NCBI GenBank assembly: GCA_964035545.1
Contig: OZ037767.1
Location: 21,182,628 to 21,246,627 of the forward strand
DNA from: Bugula neritina
Lineage: Eukaryota > Bryozoa > Gymnolaemata > Cheilostomatida > Bugulidae
Length of the DNA: 64,000 nucleotides
Direction: 5' to 3'
Below the pieces are notes generated by a model that was not told where the DNA came from, did no database searches, and saw only the letters and a program-made list of their open reading frames with translations. Below are positions 22,534 to 35,899 of the stretch, piece by piece. Both the position numbers and the translations under genes were made by a program. Every line of letters begins with the position of its first letter. Position 1 is the first letter of the stretch.

Positions 22534-24323
22534 ATGAAGTTAGTTATTAATGTGTCTAAAAGGTTATTAAATACCACGCCATCAAGTTTAAACAAATCGA
22601 GAATCCGGCAAAAGTATGTTCCTCACTCTGTAGAACCAACCAAAGACGAAATTAGTTACCTGCAGGAGTTTTTGAACAAGCATGAACGGACTGTAATTCT
22701 GACAGGAGCAGGATTTTCTACTGAAAGTGGCATTCCAGATTACAGATCAGATAAAGTAGGGTTGTATTCTAGAAAAAACTACAAACCAATGCAGTATCAA
22801 GATTTCATAAAGTATGCAAGTCTGCGGCAAAGGTATTGGGCCAGAAGTTATGTTGGTTGGCCTGGTTATTCAAAGATACAGCCTTCTAAAAATCATTACA
22901 TTGTAGCTAATTTGGAAAAGTCTGGTGTTTTGCATTGGTTAATAACGCAGAATGTGGATCATTTACATAATAAGGCTGGTAGTTTAAAGGTCACGGAGCT
23001 TCATGGTTCTCTGTATAGTGTACGATGTTTGTCATGTAAAATGCGTCTTCCAAGAATCGATTATCAAAGACAGATTGAAGAAATGAATCAAAACTGGAGT
23101 GTGCAGTCTTTCGAGAGAGCAACTGACGGTGATGTAATCCTAACTGATGATCAGGTCAATGGATTTCAGGTGAATGCAAATTGTCTTTCTAGAAATGCTA
23201 TAGTATAACTACATATCATCTTAGTTTGTACACTCATACCTGTAATATACTATAAGTTAAATGCCAGCATTATGCAGTACAATGTATTGTGTACTGCATC
23301 ACTCCTGGCTAATATGTCAATTTGGAGAACTTGTAGTCAAAATGTTTTTTGCTACATTGAATTTCTACACAAACTGAAATTAAAAACTGTTCATATACTT
23401 TCAAACATAAGAATCAGATTATGTAGTAGTTAATTTTAGTATTTTATATTTAGGTTCCTCCCTGCACTAGCTGTGGAGGAAGTATGATGCCTAAAATAGT
23501 GTTTTTTGGAGACAATGTCAGTAAGTCAAAAGTTGAATTCCTATATGAGAAAGTAAGCCAGTCAGACTCCATTCTTGTATTGGGGAGTTCTCTTCAGGTT
23601 GGTTTTATCTCTGTTGATATCAGGATGATTGTGTGAGTTAGTTCTTTGTGGCCTGAGTACTAGAAAGTGTAATAATAGCTCTGTGAGATGTAGACTATGT
23701 ACTCAATGGACTAAATATCTACTGAGTACCCAATAGACTACATGTAGCCTAAGTACTTAGTAGACTCCATGTAGTCAACTAACTACTTAATAGACTGTTG
23801 TTGGTCACCAGTCATTTTTGATTACTTTACTGGTGCTATTTCTCCAACCAGCCATGTTAGAAAAACTCAACAATAGTTGATAATGTTCTTGAAAATTGAA
23901 AACTTTATTGTGCTTATAACACTTTAGCTTACCAGAACGTAAAATATATGAAATAAAAAAAAAAATCTGTTTTTCACATGTTTTGTTTATATTATGCACA
24001 TATGCCTTGTAATGGGATTTGTCTTATTTTATTAGTTATTTTATGTTTTTTATATGATGATTTATAAATAGGCTCAATTTTTAAAATAATTGGTAAAAGC
24101 ACCCACATCTCAGTTTAAGTTTTTAGTTTATATTTTCCTGTTGCAGGTCTACTCAGGCTACAGGTTCATATTAGCTGCTGCAGATCAGGGAAAGCCTATA
24201 GCCATAGTTAACATAGGAGAAACGAGGGCAGACAAATTAGCGTCCCTTAAGTTAAATGTCAAGTGTGGAGACATACTGCCTCTTTTACAGTTTCCTGGCT
24301 CTATTACTGGCGATCTGGCTTAA
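22534..24323 (+). CDS. SIRT4: Sirtuin 4, mitochondrial NAD-dependent lipoamidase/ADP-ribosyltransferase
   Basis: Three exons, 22534-23169, 23454-23597 and 24147-24323, give 318 aa (human 314). The Lys/Arg-rich first 30 residues look like a mitochondrial targeting sequence. The NAD-binding motif [14 protein letters not shown] starts at residue 58. TQNVDHLH is at about 138-145, the catalytic His is H157 in ELHG, and the zinc site is C165/C168 and C216/C219. [21 protein letters not shown] and [12 protein letters not shown] are SIRT4-type signatures that separate it from SIRT5. In the family SIRT4 restrains glutamate dehydrogenase and pyruvate dehydrogenase in the matrix. All active-site residues are present. 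The in-frame run past the first donor (to about 23208) is intron. Confidence 0.96.
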
Positions 24324-24647
24324 GCAATTATATACGCAACAGCAATCCACAGTGATTATACTCTGTTGTTAGCTGTTTAACTGTTATATTGTAACCACTG
24401 GCTTGTTATAATGTCTTTAGGAGTCTTTTACTGTAAATATTGTCAGCATAATTGTTTTTATATAAGTGACAAATTATTAAGTTTAAGGGCAAGCTATCTA
24501 GTATTATTTACATTCATTAACTTAATTTATTTTATACAAGTAACTTATTCTTCTATGTTATACATGTATGTGTTTAAGGCAAGACTTTGTGACCAAAGGT
24601 AAATGAAAGAAATACGTATACATAAGAACTATACCAGGATAAAAAAC

Positions 24648-24653
24648 AATAAA
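24648..24653 (+). terminator. Poly(A) signal AATAAA, SIRT4
   Basis: AATAAA about 325 bases after the SIRT4 stop. Confidence 0.55.
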
Positions 24654-24659
24654 GTGCAA

Positions 24660-26700
24660 AAACACAGCCTGTATTGAATAAGAAGTAAACAAACAAAAGT
24701 GCTAATGTATACGCAATAGGCTACATATCAGTTTCCTATATGAATAAATGAGTAAAAATTAAATGTACTATTTCTGTGATCCCATTGAAGCACTAAGCAT
24801 TATGCTACAGTACCTCTTCAATGTGTTTTAAGATTAGCACTGGCATAATGGTATTACTATATTTGTAAAAAAGTTATTGTATTTTGGGATTGCTTTTACA
24901 CATAATAACTAACAAGTTGTTTTCTATCTAGTTTTTTTCCAAGATTTTTTTCTCAGAGTTTATCAAAGTAGCATTATTGCTGCAAGTCCTTCTTATAATA
25001 TTTTTCAATAAACGTTATAACTGATCACTCTTTGAACTTTCTATTAATGAAGGGCTACATAGAGTTTTGATTTGCCAGGCTACTTATCATTTTCTAGATC
25101 GCAAACACCTTATTCAAACATACATGATACATATATTTCTAATTACAAATTCATAATAATTATTTATATCTGCTGCAATATTAACAGTTACTTCAGAATT
25201 GCTTCCTCTTGTTTCTGGCAAAATGCCAATTTGGTGGTTCATTTACAAAACTTGAATAGGTACGAGGAATCGCCGAGAACTGCAACAGGCTGTAGTCCAC
25301 AAGCATGTTTATGTAACGTCAGATGAACTTTTATTATATAATTTATTGTAATACTAATAGTTATACTCACAGTAATGCTAATAGTTAAACTTATAGTAAT
25401 ACTAGTTACTAGTAGTATGTAAAGTTAGTAATTAAGTAAATAATGTAAATGTTATATTAATATTCATTTCATATTGGCACTGGCACTCACACTGCCACTG
25501 TGACACTCACACTTTCACTGACAGTTATACTAATACTGGTTGTGACTGTAAGTTAAGACGAAATGTAACAATAACACCAACAGTAACTGTAAGACTAAGA
25601 GTAGGTCAGTTACTAACTCCAAGTTTAAGTGTAACAGTAAGTGTAACATTAAGTGTAACAGTAACTCAAACTTTAATACGAATACTAGTAGTTATGAGTA
25701 TACTAAGTCTAATACTAATACCATTGGCATTACTATTACATTACTATTAGTTATACTTATCCTTAGGCTTATACTGTTATAGCTATACTATTACATTTAC
25801 TATTAGTATTAGTATTACTGTATTACTATTACTTATCTTATACTTATACTTCTAGTTTAGTAGTTATAGTCATACTATAACTATAACTCTATAAGTCTAT
25901 AAGACCTAAGTATAAGTTATTGAGTATAAGTATTACTTAAAGTTGATCTTGTAATATTAATTATATCAGAATTATAGTAATACTAATAGTAATACTAATA
26001 CTTATATAAGTATAAGTATTACATTTAATTTTACTATAACTATAAGTAGAGCATTACTAGTACTATCACATTGACATTCACTGTCACTATGTTTAGGGTA
26101 ATAGTATATACTTATAGTAATACTAATACAGTAATAGCCAATAGGTAATAGTTATAGTAATAGCTATTGTGATGGTTAATACCTTAATTTATTTACTTAA
26201 TAGTTGATGTTAATACCAAATCCAATAACTATAAGAATGCTTAAGTTAAATTTAAAGTTATTTGAATGATAATAATTAATTGATTAAATTTGATTATTAT
26301 TTTGTATTGTTTATTAATATTATTGTTATAAATTTAATAATAAGTTAGTAATATTTTTAGTATAATTATAATGTTAATCATAATTCAATTGAAATTGAAT
26401 TTCAGTGTAACTGTAAGTCTGGGTGTTGTAGATTGGTAAACAACAATTTTTTTAAATGATTAATAATTAGTATTGCAATAGCAACCACAATGCAAACATT
26501 AATAAAACAATGATTATTCTAGTGCTAATTATAGTTATTGCAAATAAATATTGATAATTTATTGAGTAGGCCTATATCTGTCTTCATTAAGGCCAACTGT
26601 AAAAATCTTTAGTAAAACTTAGGCTCAAGTTAAAGGCTTTTTGCCCTTACTTACTCTCTTCGATTGTAAGACTGCAAATAAAAATTTCCAATTGTTGGGT
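24660..26700. other. Intergenic, mostly cryptically simple DNA
   Basis: From about 25330 to 26350 the sequence is built of short related words (GTAACAGTAAGTGTAACA, ACTAATAGTAATACTAATAC) without a fixed period. No gene was recognised. An 84-codon frame at 25072 has no support. Confidence 0.6.
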
Positions 26701-26871
26701 TACTTGGTGGCAATGGACATTGCTATTGATATTGTCATTTCGAATTGTTTGCAGTTATATTGAATTTGAGTCGTCAAATGTGGATAAATCTACCGGCCAA
26801 CCAACAGGTTTTGTTTCAAGTGCTGTGCATACACCAGCTGCTCTGCTTACATTTGTCCAACTCAGCAAACT

Positions 26872-29800
26872 ATGTCCGGTCTTCTACGTACCAGCAGTAA
26901 CATCGACCAGCTCATGACTTCCATTCCTCCCCCACACTCTGCCGCCGCTCAGGACCGAATGTCCAAATCGGTTGTTACCAGCTCTCCCCTCAAAATATTC
27001 GGAAATGCTAAAAAGTCTATCCGTGGTATATTTGTGGAAATTGCATCGTATGTGGAAGAGTCCAAGGCCTGTGTTCAAGGTGTGTATTTCTTGTGGTGAT
27101 AAATAGTGTCTCCCAACTAATTTTATGCGGCTAGTTTGCTGATTAACTTTTCTCTTGTATTTAATACACATTTTATGCTGTACTTTTCTTTTATACAATA
27201 CGGAGATAGAAAAATTACCTATGTGGTGTTATATACAATATAGTGATAAATGATGAACGAATATGCTCTGCCTCTGAAAGAGTCAAGATTGGTGAATACA
27301 CGGACAAAGTAGCTGGTATCAGAGAAGTTCTCTCTAGAGATCACATGAAAGTTGTGTTCTTTGGGCGGTGAGTTTAGCTACTCCCCTGTGACAAATTTTA
27401 CTTAGTTTAATGGCTGGTAACTATAGGTGTAGGGGTGCAGTAATGGTACCATGTAGGTGTAGGGGTGTAGTAGTGGTAACGTGTAGATGCAGGGGTGTAG
27501 TAATGGTAACATGTAGATGTAGGGGTGCAGTAATGGTAACATGTAGGTGTAGGGGTGTAGTAGTGGTAACATGTAGATATAGAGGTGTAGTAATGGTACC
27601 ATGTTGATGTAGGGGTGCAGTAATGGTAACGTGTAGATATAGGGGTGTAGTAGTGGTACCATGTAGATGTAGGGGTGTAGTAGTGGTAACATGTAGATAT
27701 AGGGGTGTAGTAGTGGTAACACATAGATGTAAGGGTTTGATAATGATTCTAGTTTAGTTCTAGCAAAATAGTAATAAGTTGACTTGTGTGCTGTGGCCGG
27801 TTTCAGTCAATACTGTATCTTTTCTTTATACCATTATTCAAGTCATACTCACATAACTACCAACTTTGGAAGGTAATGGAGAATATTTTCTGCTGTAAGG
27901 AAAGATGTTGAATCTATCTAACGGCAAGCATGTATCAATAATTAAAAGGTTATAGTATGACTGTCGCTGTTTAAGTACTTCAAATGGAAAGAGCACCGTC
28001 ATCAACACCATGTTGAGGTCTAAGATACTGCCCAGTGGTATCGGGCATACAACTCACTGTTTCGTACAAGTGGAGGGATCAGATACTACTGAAGGCTACA
28101 TGCTGCTGGAAGGGTCAGCAGAAAAGAGACCCGTCAGCGTGAGTATGACTATATGTTCTACTCTCTAGTATATCATACTATACTCTCTAGTATGCCATAG
28201 TATATTCTCTAGTATGTCATAGTATACCCTCTAGTATATCATAGTATACCCTCTAGTATATCATAGTGTACCCTCTAGTATATCATAGTATACCCTCTAG
28301 TATATCATAGTATACCCTCTAGTATGTCATACTATATTCTCTAGTATGTCATAGTATGCCCTCTAGAATGTCATAGTATACTTTTCCATCTGTAGTCGTT
28401 GAAAGATCTAGCCAATGCCCTCAGCTCTGTCAAGCTGGAAGAAAATTCTCTCATCAGAATCTGCTGGCCTAAGAACATGTGTAGCCTGCTCAAGGATGAC
28501 GTTGTGTTACTAGACAGCCCCGGGATAGATGTCTCGCCTGATCTTGATGGCTGGATAGACAAGTTCTGTCTGGATGCTGATGTATTTGTTCTGGTAGCCA
28601 ATGCTGAGTCCACTCTCATGCAAACGGTAAGCTCTCCATCTCAATGTTATTTTACTTACATAAAACATATTAGTTTCTATGACTTATCTATAATATGTAT
28701 ATTTAATGTTTTTTATCACAATGTTTTTAATCTACATGAAAATTTTCAATAAAAAGTTTTTAATCTAGAATCTTTAATTTAAACTGTTTAATCAAAAGTA
28801 GAAATTAGGTGATTTATATTAGTTTGTGTTGAAAAGTTGAGAAGTGGTGCAGTTACTATTTATGTATGCTTTGGGCTCGTGTGTTTGTTGCGCAATGTAT
28901 GGCACAGTATAGTATATGTGTGCTACAGTATAGTATATTCTGTATGCTACAGTATAGTGCATGTATGCTATAGTATAGTATATGTGTGCTATAGTATGTG
29001 TGCTACAGTATAGTATATGTATGCTGCAGTATAGTGTATGTTCACATTTTATTCTTTGTTAGCAATTGTCATGTTATTGTTGCTTAGGAAAAGAACTTTT
29101 TCCTGAAAGTCAGCGAAATGCTGTCCAAACCGACTGTCTTTATTCTCAACAACAGGTGGGATGCATCAGCTAGTGAACCAGATATGATGGAGATGGTATG
29201 TTGTCATCTACCTTGTGATTGGCTGTGTGTCAGTCATCTACCTTGTGATTGGCTGTGAGTCAGTGATCTGCTTTGTGGCTTTTTACTTTTTTACTTTCAT
29301 GATATACTATGTAGTTTGTAACATTTGCTAATGACCACATGTCATCTTTTGCATTACATCTGATTAGTTACTGCTCAGTCTTCTCACATCTGATTGGTTG
29401 CTGCTCAGTTTTCTTGCATCTGATTGGTTGCTGCTCTAGGTGAGAAGTCAGCACATGGAGCGGAACATGGAGTTCCTGTGTAACGAGCTAAAAGTAGTGA
29501 ACAAAAAGGAAGCTGAAGGGAGAATATTTTTCGTATCGGCTAAAGAAGCTCTTCATAACAGACTCACTGAGAAGGGCGCCGTGACTACGCCCCGTATGTT
29601 ACACTTTTACATCAGCACTCTATGCTATACTGATAATACACTGTAGCCTTTGGTTCTTACCTCTTACCTGTTTTGTAGTCGGGTCGGTGCTGGAGGGCTA
29701 TCAGTCTAGACTGTTTGAGTTTGCGCAGTTTGAGAGGACCTTTGAGGAGTGTATCAGCCGGTCGGCTGTGAAGACTAAGTTTGCTCAACACGCCCACAAA

Positions 29801-32413
29801 GGCAAGCTAATGGCCTGTGAGCTGAAAGAACTGATGGAGGCTTTGCTAGACCGGAGTCAGTCACTGCGGTATGTACAGCTCATTCCTGCTGCCTTCTCAC
29901 ATGTGATGCTGTAATCTGACTAGTTGACTTGATATTAAGTATATGATTACACTGCTACTCTATGGTGCTGTCTTACAGGGAAGAGGTGACTAAAGTCTAT
30001 TCCAGCAGCACCAATCAACTTGCTCAGTTGGAGAGACAGCTGGCAGAGATTAGCACAGACATTGAAAATACCATCAGGATGGTCGCTGATGACGTACAGC
30101 TAAAGGTAAGCAAGAACACCATCGTCTGGCTCTGATGTTATCCAGTACGGCGTGTTGTCATTGTGTACCGTCACAGCTCTAGAATGAACTGTTCTATTTT
30201 AGGTTTCCCGAGCCCTGAGTGATGAGTTACGAAAGCTGTATGTTTTGGTAGATGAATTTGACAGGCCCTTTCACCCTGACGCCATGTTTCTCAATGTATA
30301 CAAGAATGAGTTGCACCAGCATGTGGAGAATGGTCTGGGCAAGAGAATTCAGGACAGGTGCTCTCAGGTTCTTGATGAACTTGTTCAAATCTCTGAGCAG
30401 CGCATGGCCGGTTAGTTGGTCCAACTGGTGCTCTAGTTAGAGATTTAAGCAAATATAACATATGATTTGATATGTATTATGACTACTAGAGGTGTGCTGG
30501 TACCACATTTATGATATATGTTGCATGTTTTCCAACAGACAAACTGCTGGTCATGCTGCCCTCTGAAAAACAGGAGGCCGCCCACAACCTCATCTCTGCT
30601 AAACCACAGTTTTCCGTAGAGTACAGACTGGACGCCAAAAATCTATGCGCTGATTTCCAAGAAAGCATTGAGTTTAGATTTTCCTTTAGTCCAGCAGCCC
30701 TGCTTGGCAGATACATGCGCAAACCTATGAGTCTCACGGCCCTATGGAATCGATCGGCTCCTTCACCGGTACTACAGTGTTTTTTATAGTCGAGTTATAC
30801 TCTCTCACAGTTATACTATCTCACAGTCATAGTAACTCACGGTTGTACTATTTTATAGTTGGATTATTTTATAAAAAAGTTATATTATTGTATAGTAGAG
30901 TTATACTATTGTTATTGGATTTATGTTATTCTGCTGTAAAGTTTTCCGTCCAGAAGTCGTACATAGAGTTCTCAACTTTTAGAAAGTGCGGTTAACCCAG
31001 TCAGTGCCTTATTTGGATCCTGGTGCGCACACTTCTGTAACTGAGAGTCCTACTGTTAGTTTAACCCCAGCACCTACGGCATCACCACCACCGACGTTTG
31101 ATGCCAATACTGACCTGGCAGTGACCTTGTTCCGGCTGGCTCCGGCCATTTCTTCCACAACTACTATATCCTGTATCTGCTTAGCCGGTGCTGTAAGTTA
31201 TGTATAATATTGTACTCTGTACACTGTACTTTCTCTCTGTACTCTCTCTCCACTGTCTGTACACTCTACTCTGTATTCTCTCTACTCTTTATTCTCTACT
31301 CTGTATTCTCTCTACTCTGTATTCTCTCTACTCTGTATACTCTACTCTCTCTATACTCTACTCTCTCTATTCTCTACTCTTTATTCTCTACTCTCTCTAT
31401 ACTCTACTCTTTATTTTCTACTCTGTATACTCTACTCTGTATTCTCTACTCTGTATTCTCTCTACTCTGTATTCTCTACTCTGTATGCTCTCTATTCTGT
31501 ATTCTCTCTATTGTGTATACTCTCACTATTTTGTATGCTCTACGCTATTCACTGGGCTCACTGTACTTAGTACTATTTATAGATCAGCCGGTACGTGGGC
31601 TGGAAGGTGTTTGCTGTGGTGGGAGGTATCTACGGCTCACTGTATGTATATGAGAGGTTGATGTGGTCAAACAGGGCTAAGGAGAGAGCCTTCAAGAGTC
31701 AATACGTCACGTACGCCAGCTCCAAACTCCAGCTCATTGTCGATATGACTAGTGCCAATGCTAGCCACCAGGTTCAACAGTAAGTGCTGTAAATACATCT
31801 TTCACTTTCTATGCACACAAGGTAGAGTTACCATTGTGTGCACACAAGGTAGAGTTATCACTGCATGTGTACACAAAGTAGAGTTATCACTGTGTGGACA
31901 CATGGGGTCTAGTTACGATTACCTTGCTGCAGGGAGCTTAACAACACCTACTCTAGGCTGAAACATGAAGTAAACACAGCAAAGGCAGAGTTGAGGTCAG
32001 AAATCCAGTCCATGGATACAGACAGGAAAAATCTGGACGATGCAGCATCTACTCTTAAGACACTGAAGTGAGTTACTTTTTATGCACTCCCTGTTGCTAG
32101 GCAACTAACTAGATTATTACGTATTATTTCTCCCTCAGTTAAAAACTAGGTGCTTAACTATCTCTCTATTCAATTTTTACAACAGAAAAGTGGCAGTCTT
32201 TAGTGATGCTAGGCCACTAGTTGCATTTGTGAAATGACTTCTCGGGCAACAAACTTCTATCTCTTCAATATGGCAGCAGATTTGCTCTACAGTGTTTGTG
32301 TATAAATTGCCGTTGTATGCTTTAAATTGTTTATCTCGTTTTGTAGGAACAAAGCTGGCTGGCTTGACAATGAAATAAATGGGTTCATCACAAGGTTTAT
32401 TGACTACTCATAG
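26872..32413 (+). CDS. MFN: Mitofusin (outer-membrane mitochondrial fusion GTPase)
   Basis: Fourteen exons give 783 aa (human MFN2 757): 26872-27079, 27244-27367, 27976-28138, 28396-28626, 29088-29195, 29440-29593, 29679-29868, 29979-30105, 30203-30410, 30539-30768, 30983-31192, 31583-31779, 31933-32067, 32347-32413. All phases agree. The dynamin-type GTPase has its P loop GRTSNGKST at about 110-118, switch motif DSPGID at 205-210 and NNRWD at 263-267. The coiled-coil HR1 follows, then two hydrophobic segments at about 635-675, and a C-terminal HR2 ending [10 protein letters not shown]. The protein tethers and fuses outer mitochondrial membranes. It is the only mitofusin seen in this window. 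The exon 3 acceptor (GCTGTTTAAG) is weak but is required by phase. The region at 585-630 is Thr/Pro-rich. Confidence 0.96.
27405..27735. repeat. 30-bp minisatellite in MFN intron 2
   Basis: About eleven copies of AACATGTAGATGTAGGGGTG plus ten more bases. All six frames are nearly free of stops, which produces spurious open frames on both strands. Confidence 0.92.
28150..28385. repeat. 22-bp minisatellite filling MFN intron 3
   Basis: About ten copies of CTCTAGTATATCATAGTATA(CC). The array runs almost from donor to acceptor, and each unit carries a pyrimidine-rich CCCTCTAG. Confidence 0.9.
28900..29045. repeat. Short tandem repeat in MFN intron 4
   Basis: Copies of GCTACAGTATAGTATATGT, diverged. 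Confidence 0.8.
29203..29439. repeat. Two 30-bp repeats at either end of MFN intron 5
   Basis: The 5' end has two full copies of CATCTACCTTGTGATTGGCT plus ten bases. The 3' end has three 30-bp-spaced copies of ATCTGATTGGTTGCTGCTC, starting near 29357, 29387 and 29417. The last is the real acceptor and the other two end in CAG. Confidence 0.88.
31200..31555. repeat. CT-rich tandem repeat in MFN intron 11
   Basis: Copies of TCTCTACTCTGTATTCTCTA. Frames of about 150 codons on it are spurious. Confidence 0.9.
31805..31915. repeat. About 27-bp repeat in MFN intron 12
   Basis: Four diverged copies of CACACAAGGTAGAGTTATCA. Confidence 0.8.
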
Positions 32414-33226
32414 CTCTAGTGACTGCTTCATAAACAGTTGACTTTCCATGCTAACCTGTCACCTCAATACTGAGGATTGTTGAGAAATTTGAGGCAACAT
32501 TTTACTTGTTAGTATGTTTGATTTTGAAAAATATTGTCAGACTTTTTTCATATTGTTATGCACGGACACAAGTTAGATCTAGTGTTTATAGTTTTTCACC
32601 TACCATAGTTGTTGTCTACTCCTGGAATAGGTTTTTTAGTATTCCAGCTTTGTGTTGTTTAAACAAGACATGTGTTGATGTTATAGATAGCACATCGGCC
32701 AATATTGTGGCTATTTGCCTTGATGGTAATTTTGTGAGGCAATCGAAGATGTATTCTGAGACCAAAATGAACTATTTATTGTGTATAGTGATGATGTATA
32801 TAAAGTATTTGAGAAATAAAATAATGAAATGGTATGAGTTAGTAAAGGTGAGTTAATCAAAGACATGGAAAGTTTTAAAAACAGAGTTAGTATGCAATAC
32901 ACCTGATATAACTATTGAGATGCTAGTATCCTATATTCACACAAAAACAAACATCAGACTATAATATTATATAAAAATCAACAGATATACAGATATAGTT
33001 AAATTGGTAAGCTAAAGATTGCAATTAGTGATGTTGCTATGTAAACCAGTAAAATAAAAGCATTTGAAATTCATGCAAAAATGTAGAAAAAAAGAATAGT
33101 GTGCCAAAGAGATATTCTTATATTAAATTTTTTTTCAAATTTAAAATGTATGGCCATACTAATGAAAGATGTACATGTTAGAGCCTCTAGTGCCTGTGCA
33201 CAATGTACTGAAAGCACACGGTTATG
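32414..33226. other. Tail-to-tail spacer between MFN and ICMT
   Basis: Contains the MFN 3' UTR with AATAAA at 32815-32820, and a TTTATT (minus-strand AATAAA) at 32775-32780. A 116-codon open frame at 32506 shows no family features and lies inside the likely UTR. Confidence 0.6.
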
Positions 33227-34688
33227 TCATTCGTCTTTTTTGCTACCACTAGTTTTATCATCAGCTGCAGTGGTTTCAGAGTTGATAATAGGTACTATGA
33301 AGCCAGATATAAATGGTATACCGATGCCCACTCTACCCTGATACTCTGCGTACTTGGTACCAAAGAACTTGAGCAGAGTCATTTCTTCCGAGTATATCCT
33401 GTCATTGAAGAACTTCCAGGAAGCAATGGCATAGAGTACAACACACACGGGGTTGAAGAGAATCAGCTGAGTACCGATGGACCACCAGAACCATCCAACA
33501 TAAGATGGATGTCTGTAACACATAGAACACAGGCTATGCAGTTCCCAGCCAAAAGAGATATTTGACTGCAAGGTAGGAGTAAACTATTGCCTAAGGAGAT
33601 GCAAGCATACGGTGGAAAAAAGTTAATCTAAAGGTTTATGACCTACTAAAATACAAGTTCTAATCAACATCTAATTAATAGTGATAAGAGAAGGGAAAAG
33701 AGAGCTAATGGATAATTTACAAGAATGGATAGAATTTGTATACTGGACACTCAATAGTTCTAAGTTTACTCTTGACCCAAAACTAGTAAATATACAATAT
33801 AAGACACTGGACATCATTTTGCAACACAGAAGATTATTCTTAGCAACCCGTAATGCCACAGTGACAAAATAGGTACCATCTGTAACAGGTACCAGAAATG
33901 TAAATGCAATAAAAGAAATTAAGCAGGAGCTCAAGAGGCTAGTAGCTTTTGATTTTACTGGTGCCTTTTCAAAGCGGGGAGTACCAGGAGGTTAACTAAT
34001 TCAGGAGGGAACAGGCACTACACAGACAGCACTAGACATTAGCAACTCACCTAAACAGAGCATAGACACCATGAGTAACTAATTCGTGTTCTTCATCTTT
34101 CTCAAACTGCACATAGTGATTAAAATTACTCTTTGCAGTCCACATGGCTGATTTTCTAAGAGATTCACCAAATATCACCATCGATATTCCAATATTTGAT
34201 ATTATATTAGGCAGTTTGCTGCTTGGCCAGATGTAGTATTCGACTGCGTACTCCACTAGAGCAGCCAAAAATGCCACAACATACGCATTGCTGTGGTAGA
34301 GCATGTAAGACTCAACTGTTGTTGTCAAAGGGTTGAAAGTGGACTGCATCATATACTCAGACCAGTGAAATATTGATAAGGCGACACAATACATTCCTAT
34401 GTTCTGGTATTCTATGGTGTATACAGCAAGAGTCAAACCAAGATTTAAACAAGAGCCAAGAAGGAAGGCTCTCCAAGCTACATCAAACCTACTCGGCAAT
34501 ATGGATACTTTAATGGCCACAAGAGCAACAAATTGAACAAGCAGACTACTAAGTAGGGTATCGAAATATATTCCAGGTAGTAATCCCAACGTATAAAATA
34601 CATCAGATGTTCTTCGTAGTACAAAACTAGATATACCGATACCAAAACAGCGAGCACTCAATGTCCAATTAGGTATCAGCAAACTCAT
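33227..34688 (-). CDS. ICMT: Protein-S-isoprenylcysteine O-methyltransferase
   Basis: Two exons, 34051-34688 and 33227-33512, give 307 aa (human 284). This ER membrane enzyme methylates the C-terminal prenylated cysteine of CAAX proteins such as Ras, using S-adenosylmethionine. The N-terminal part is a set of hydrophobic helices. The conserved methyltransferase end shows HYVQFEKDEEHELVTHGVY, then RHPSY at residues 213-217 (the splice falls inside this Arg codon), GWFWWSIGTQ, and NDRIYSEEMTLLKFFG with the conserved Glu pair. A charged tail rich in Thr, Lys and Ser extends past the human end. The gene faces VPS26C head to head across 2.9 kb. Confidence 0.95.
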
Positions 34689-35280
34689 TGTAAGTGTTGT
34701 ACTTCACATTCAATCTACAAGCATTCAACACATCAATGAAATACTTAGTATTTACTGAATGATGACAAATGCAGTGGTGTAAGAATATTACATTAGAACA
34801 AACTACACTTCCAGGCCAACTTAGGTCTACTCAACTAGGAATTTATAATTTCAATGTTGAAATGCAAAATTTCAAGCTACAAATATTAGACTTACTTTTA
34901 CTCTAAACTTAAAGCATGGCCATTATTTTTATATCAAGGTTTTATTCAATAATAGATCTAAAAATGATAATTTTAAATGCTGATTTGTTTCTTTGACTCA
35001 ATCATCATTATGTAAATTGAAAGCGACTAAATGAAATACTATCAAAATTGATATTGATCAGCTCAGGCAGAATTAGTGAGTAATAGACAACATAATCTTG
35101 CTCTCAACAAACCCATTATAAACAAAAAATAAATAATAGAAGCATAGACAAAAATACTAATAGAGAGGCTAAATTAGTAAACTACTAAATGTAATGAACA
35201 TAATCTTAATCACATAAAAACTATATGCAGCAAAATTATAGAATTATTTCAATAAAGACGAAAAATAGATTCACAACGGT

Positions 35281-35768
35281 ATACTGCTGTTTCACACACA
35301 AGTCATTTCGTACACATTTATATACAAAATGGTTGTTTCGTACACCCAATGCTGTCCATTTCGTACACAAAATAGATATTAAATCAATTCACTGGACAAC
35401 CACTTGAATGATACAAGTTCACCTATTTATTGCATCCTAGCATGTATCTTTCACACTTCCCATGTCACCTATTGATCAATGTTCCATATTAATCTATTAT
35501 CTTTTATGATTATGATAAATGTGTTAATAGTTTTATCTTAATCAGTGTTTTCTTTTCTGTTACAAACATGCCACTGGTGACCTACTAGGAGCTCATGAAA
35601 TGTGCAAGTTACTTGTGAGCAGTAATGTATGTCTCGGACATCAAATAATAGTTAGTTAGTAAATTTATATTGATGTGTAGAAACAACCTATCAGATGTGT
35701 ACGAAACGACTTGAAAAAGTGGGTTCGAAACGACTTCTGTACGAAATGACCTGCACCCTTCATAACTA
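35281..35768. mobile_element. MITE-like element with inverted TTTCGTAC subterminal motifs
   Basis: The left part carries CATTTCGTACACA, TGTTTCGTACACC and CATTTCGTACACA. The right part carries the same motif inverted (GTACGAAACGAC, GTTCGAAACGAC, GTACGAAATGAC). AAGTC(A/G)TTTCGTACACAT is shared by both ends. About 490 bp, no transposase. The outer ends are approximate. Confidence 0.65.
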
Positions 35769-35899
35769 CCTGCAAGTGCACTGGCATAATACACTTACTA
35801 AAAATGAAAATGATTGAAAACTTAATTTAATATCATGCTAATATCTAGCAGAGCTGAATTGAAATACCAGCAAATCAAGACAATTTTTAGCCAAGTCAA

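Noticed and set aside
27402-27724. CRISPR-like array of regular repeats
   Set aside because: The 30-bp units are contiguous tandem repeats without unique spacers, inside an intron of an animal gene.
32506-32856. 116-codon frame after mitofusin
   Set aside because: Lies within the likely 3' UTR before AATAAA; no domain or splice support.
35225-35407. 60-codon frame
   Set aside because: Lies across the left arm of the MITE-like element; no support as a gene.
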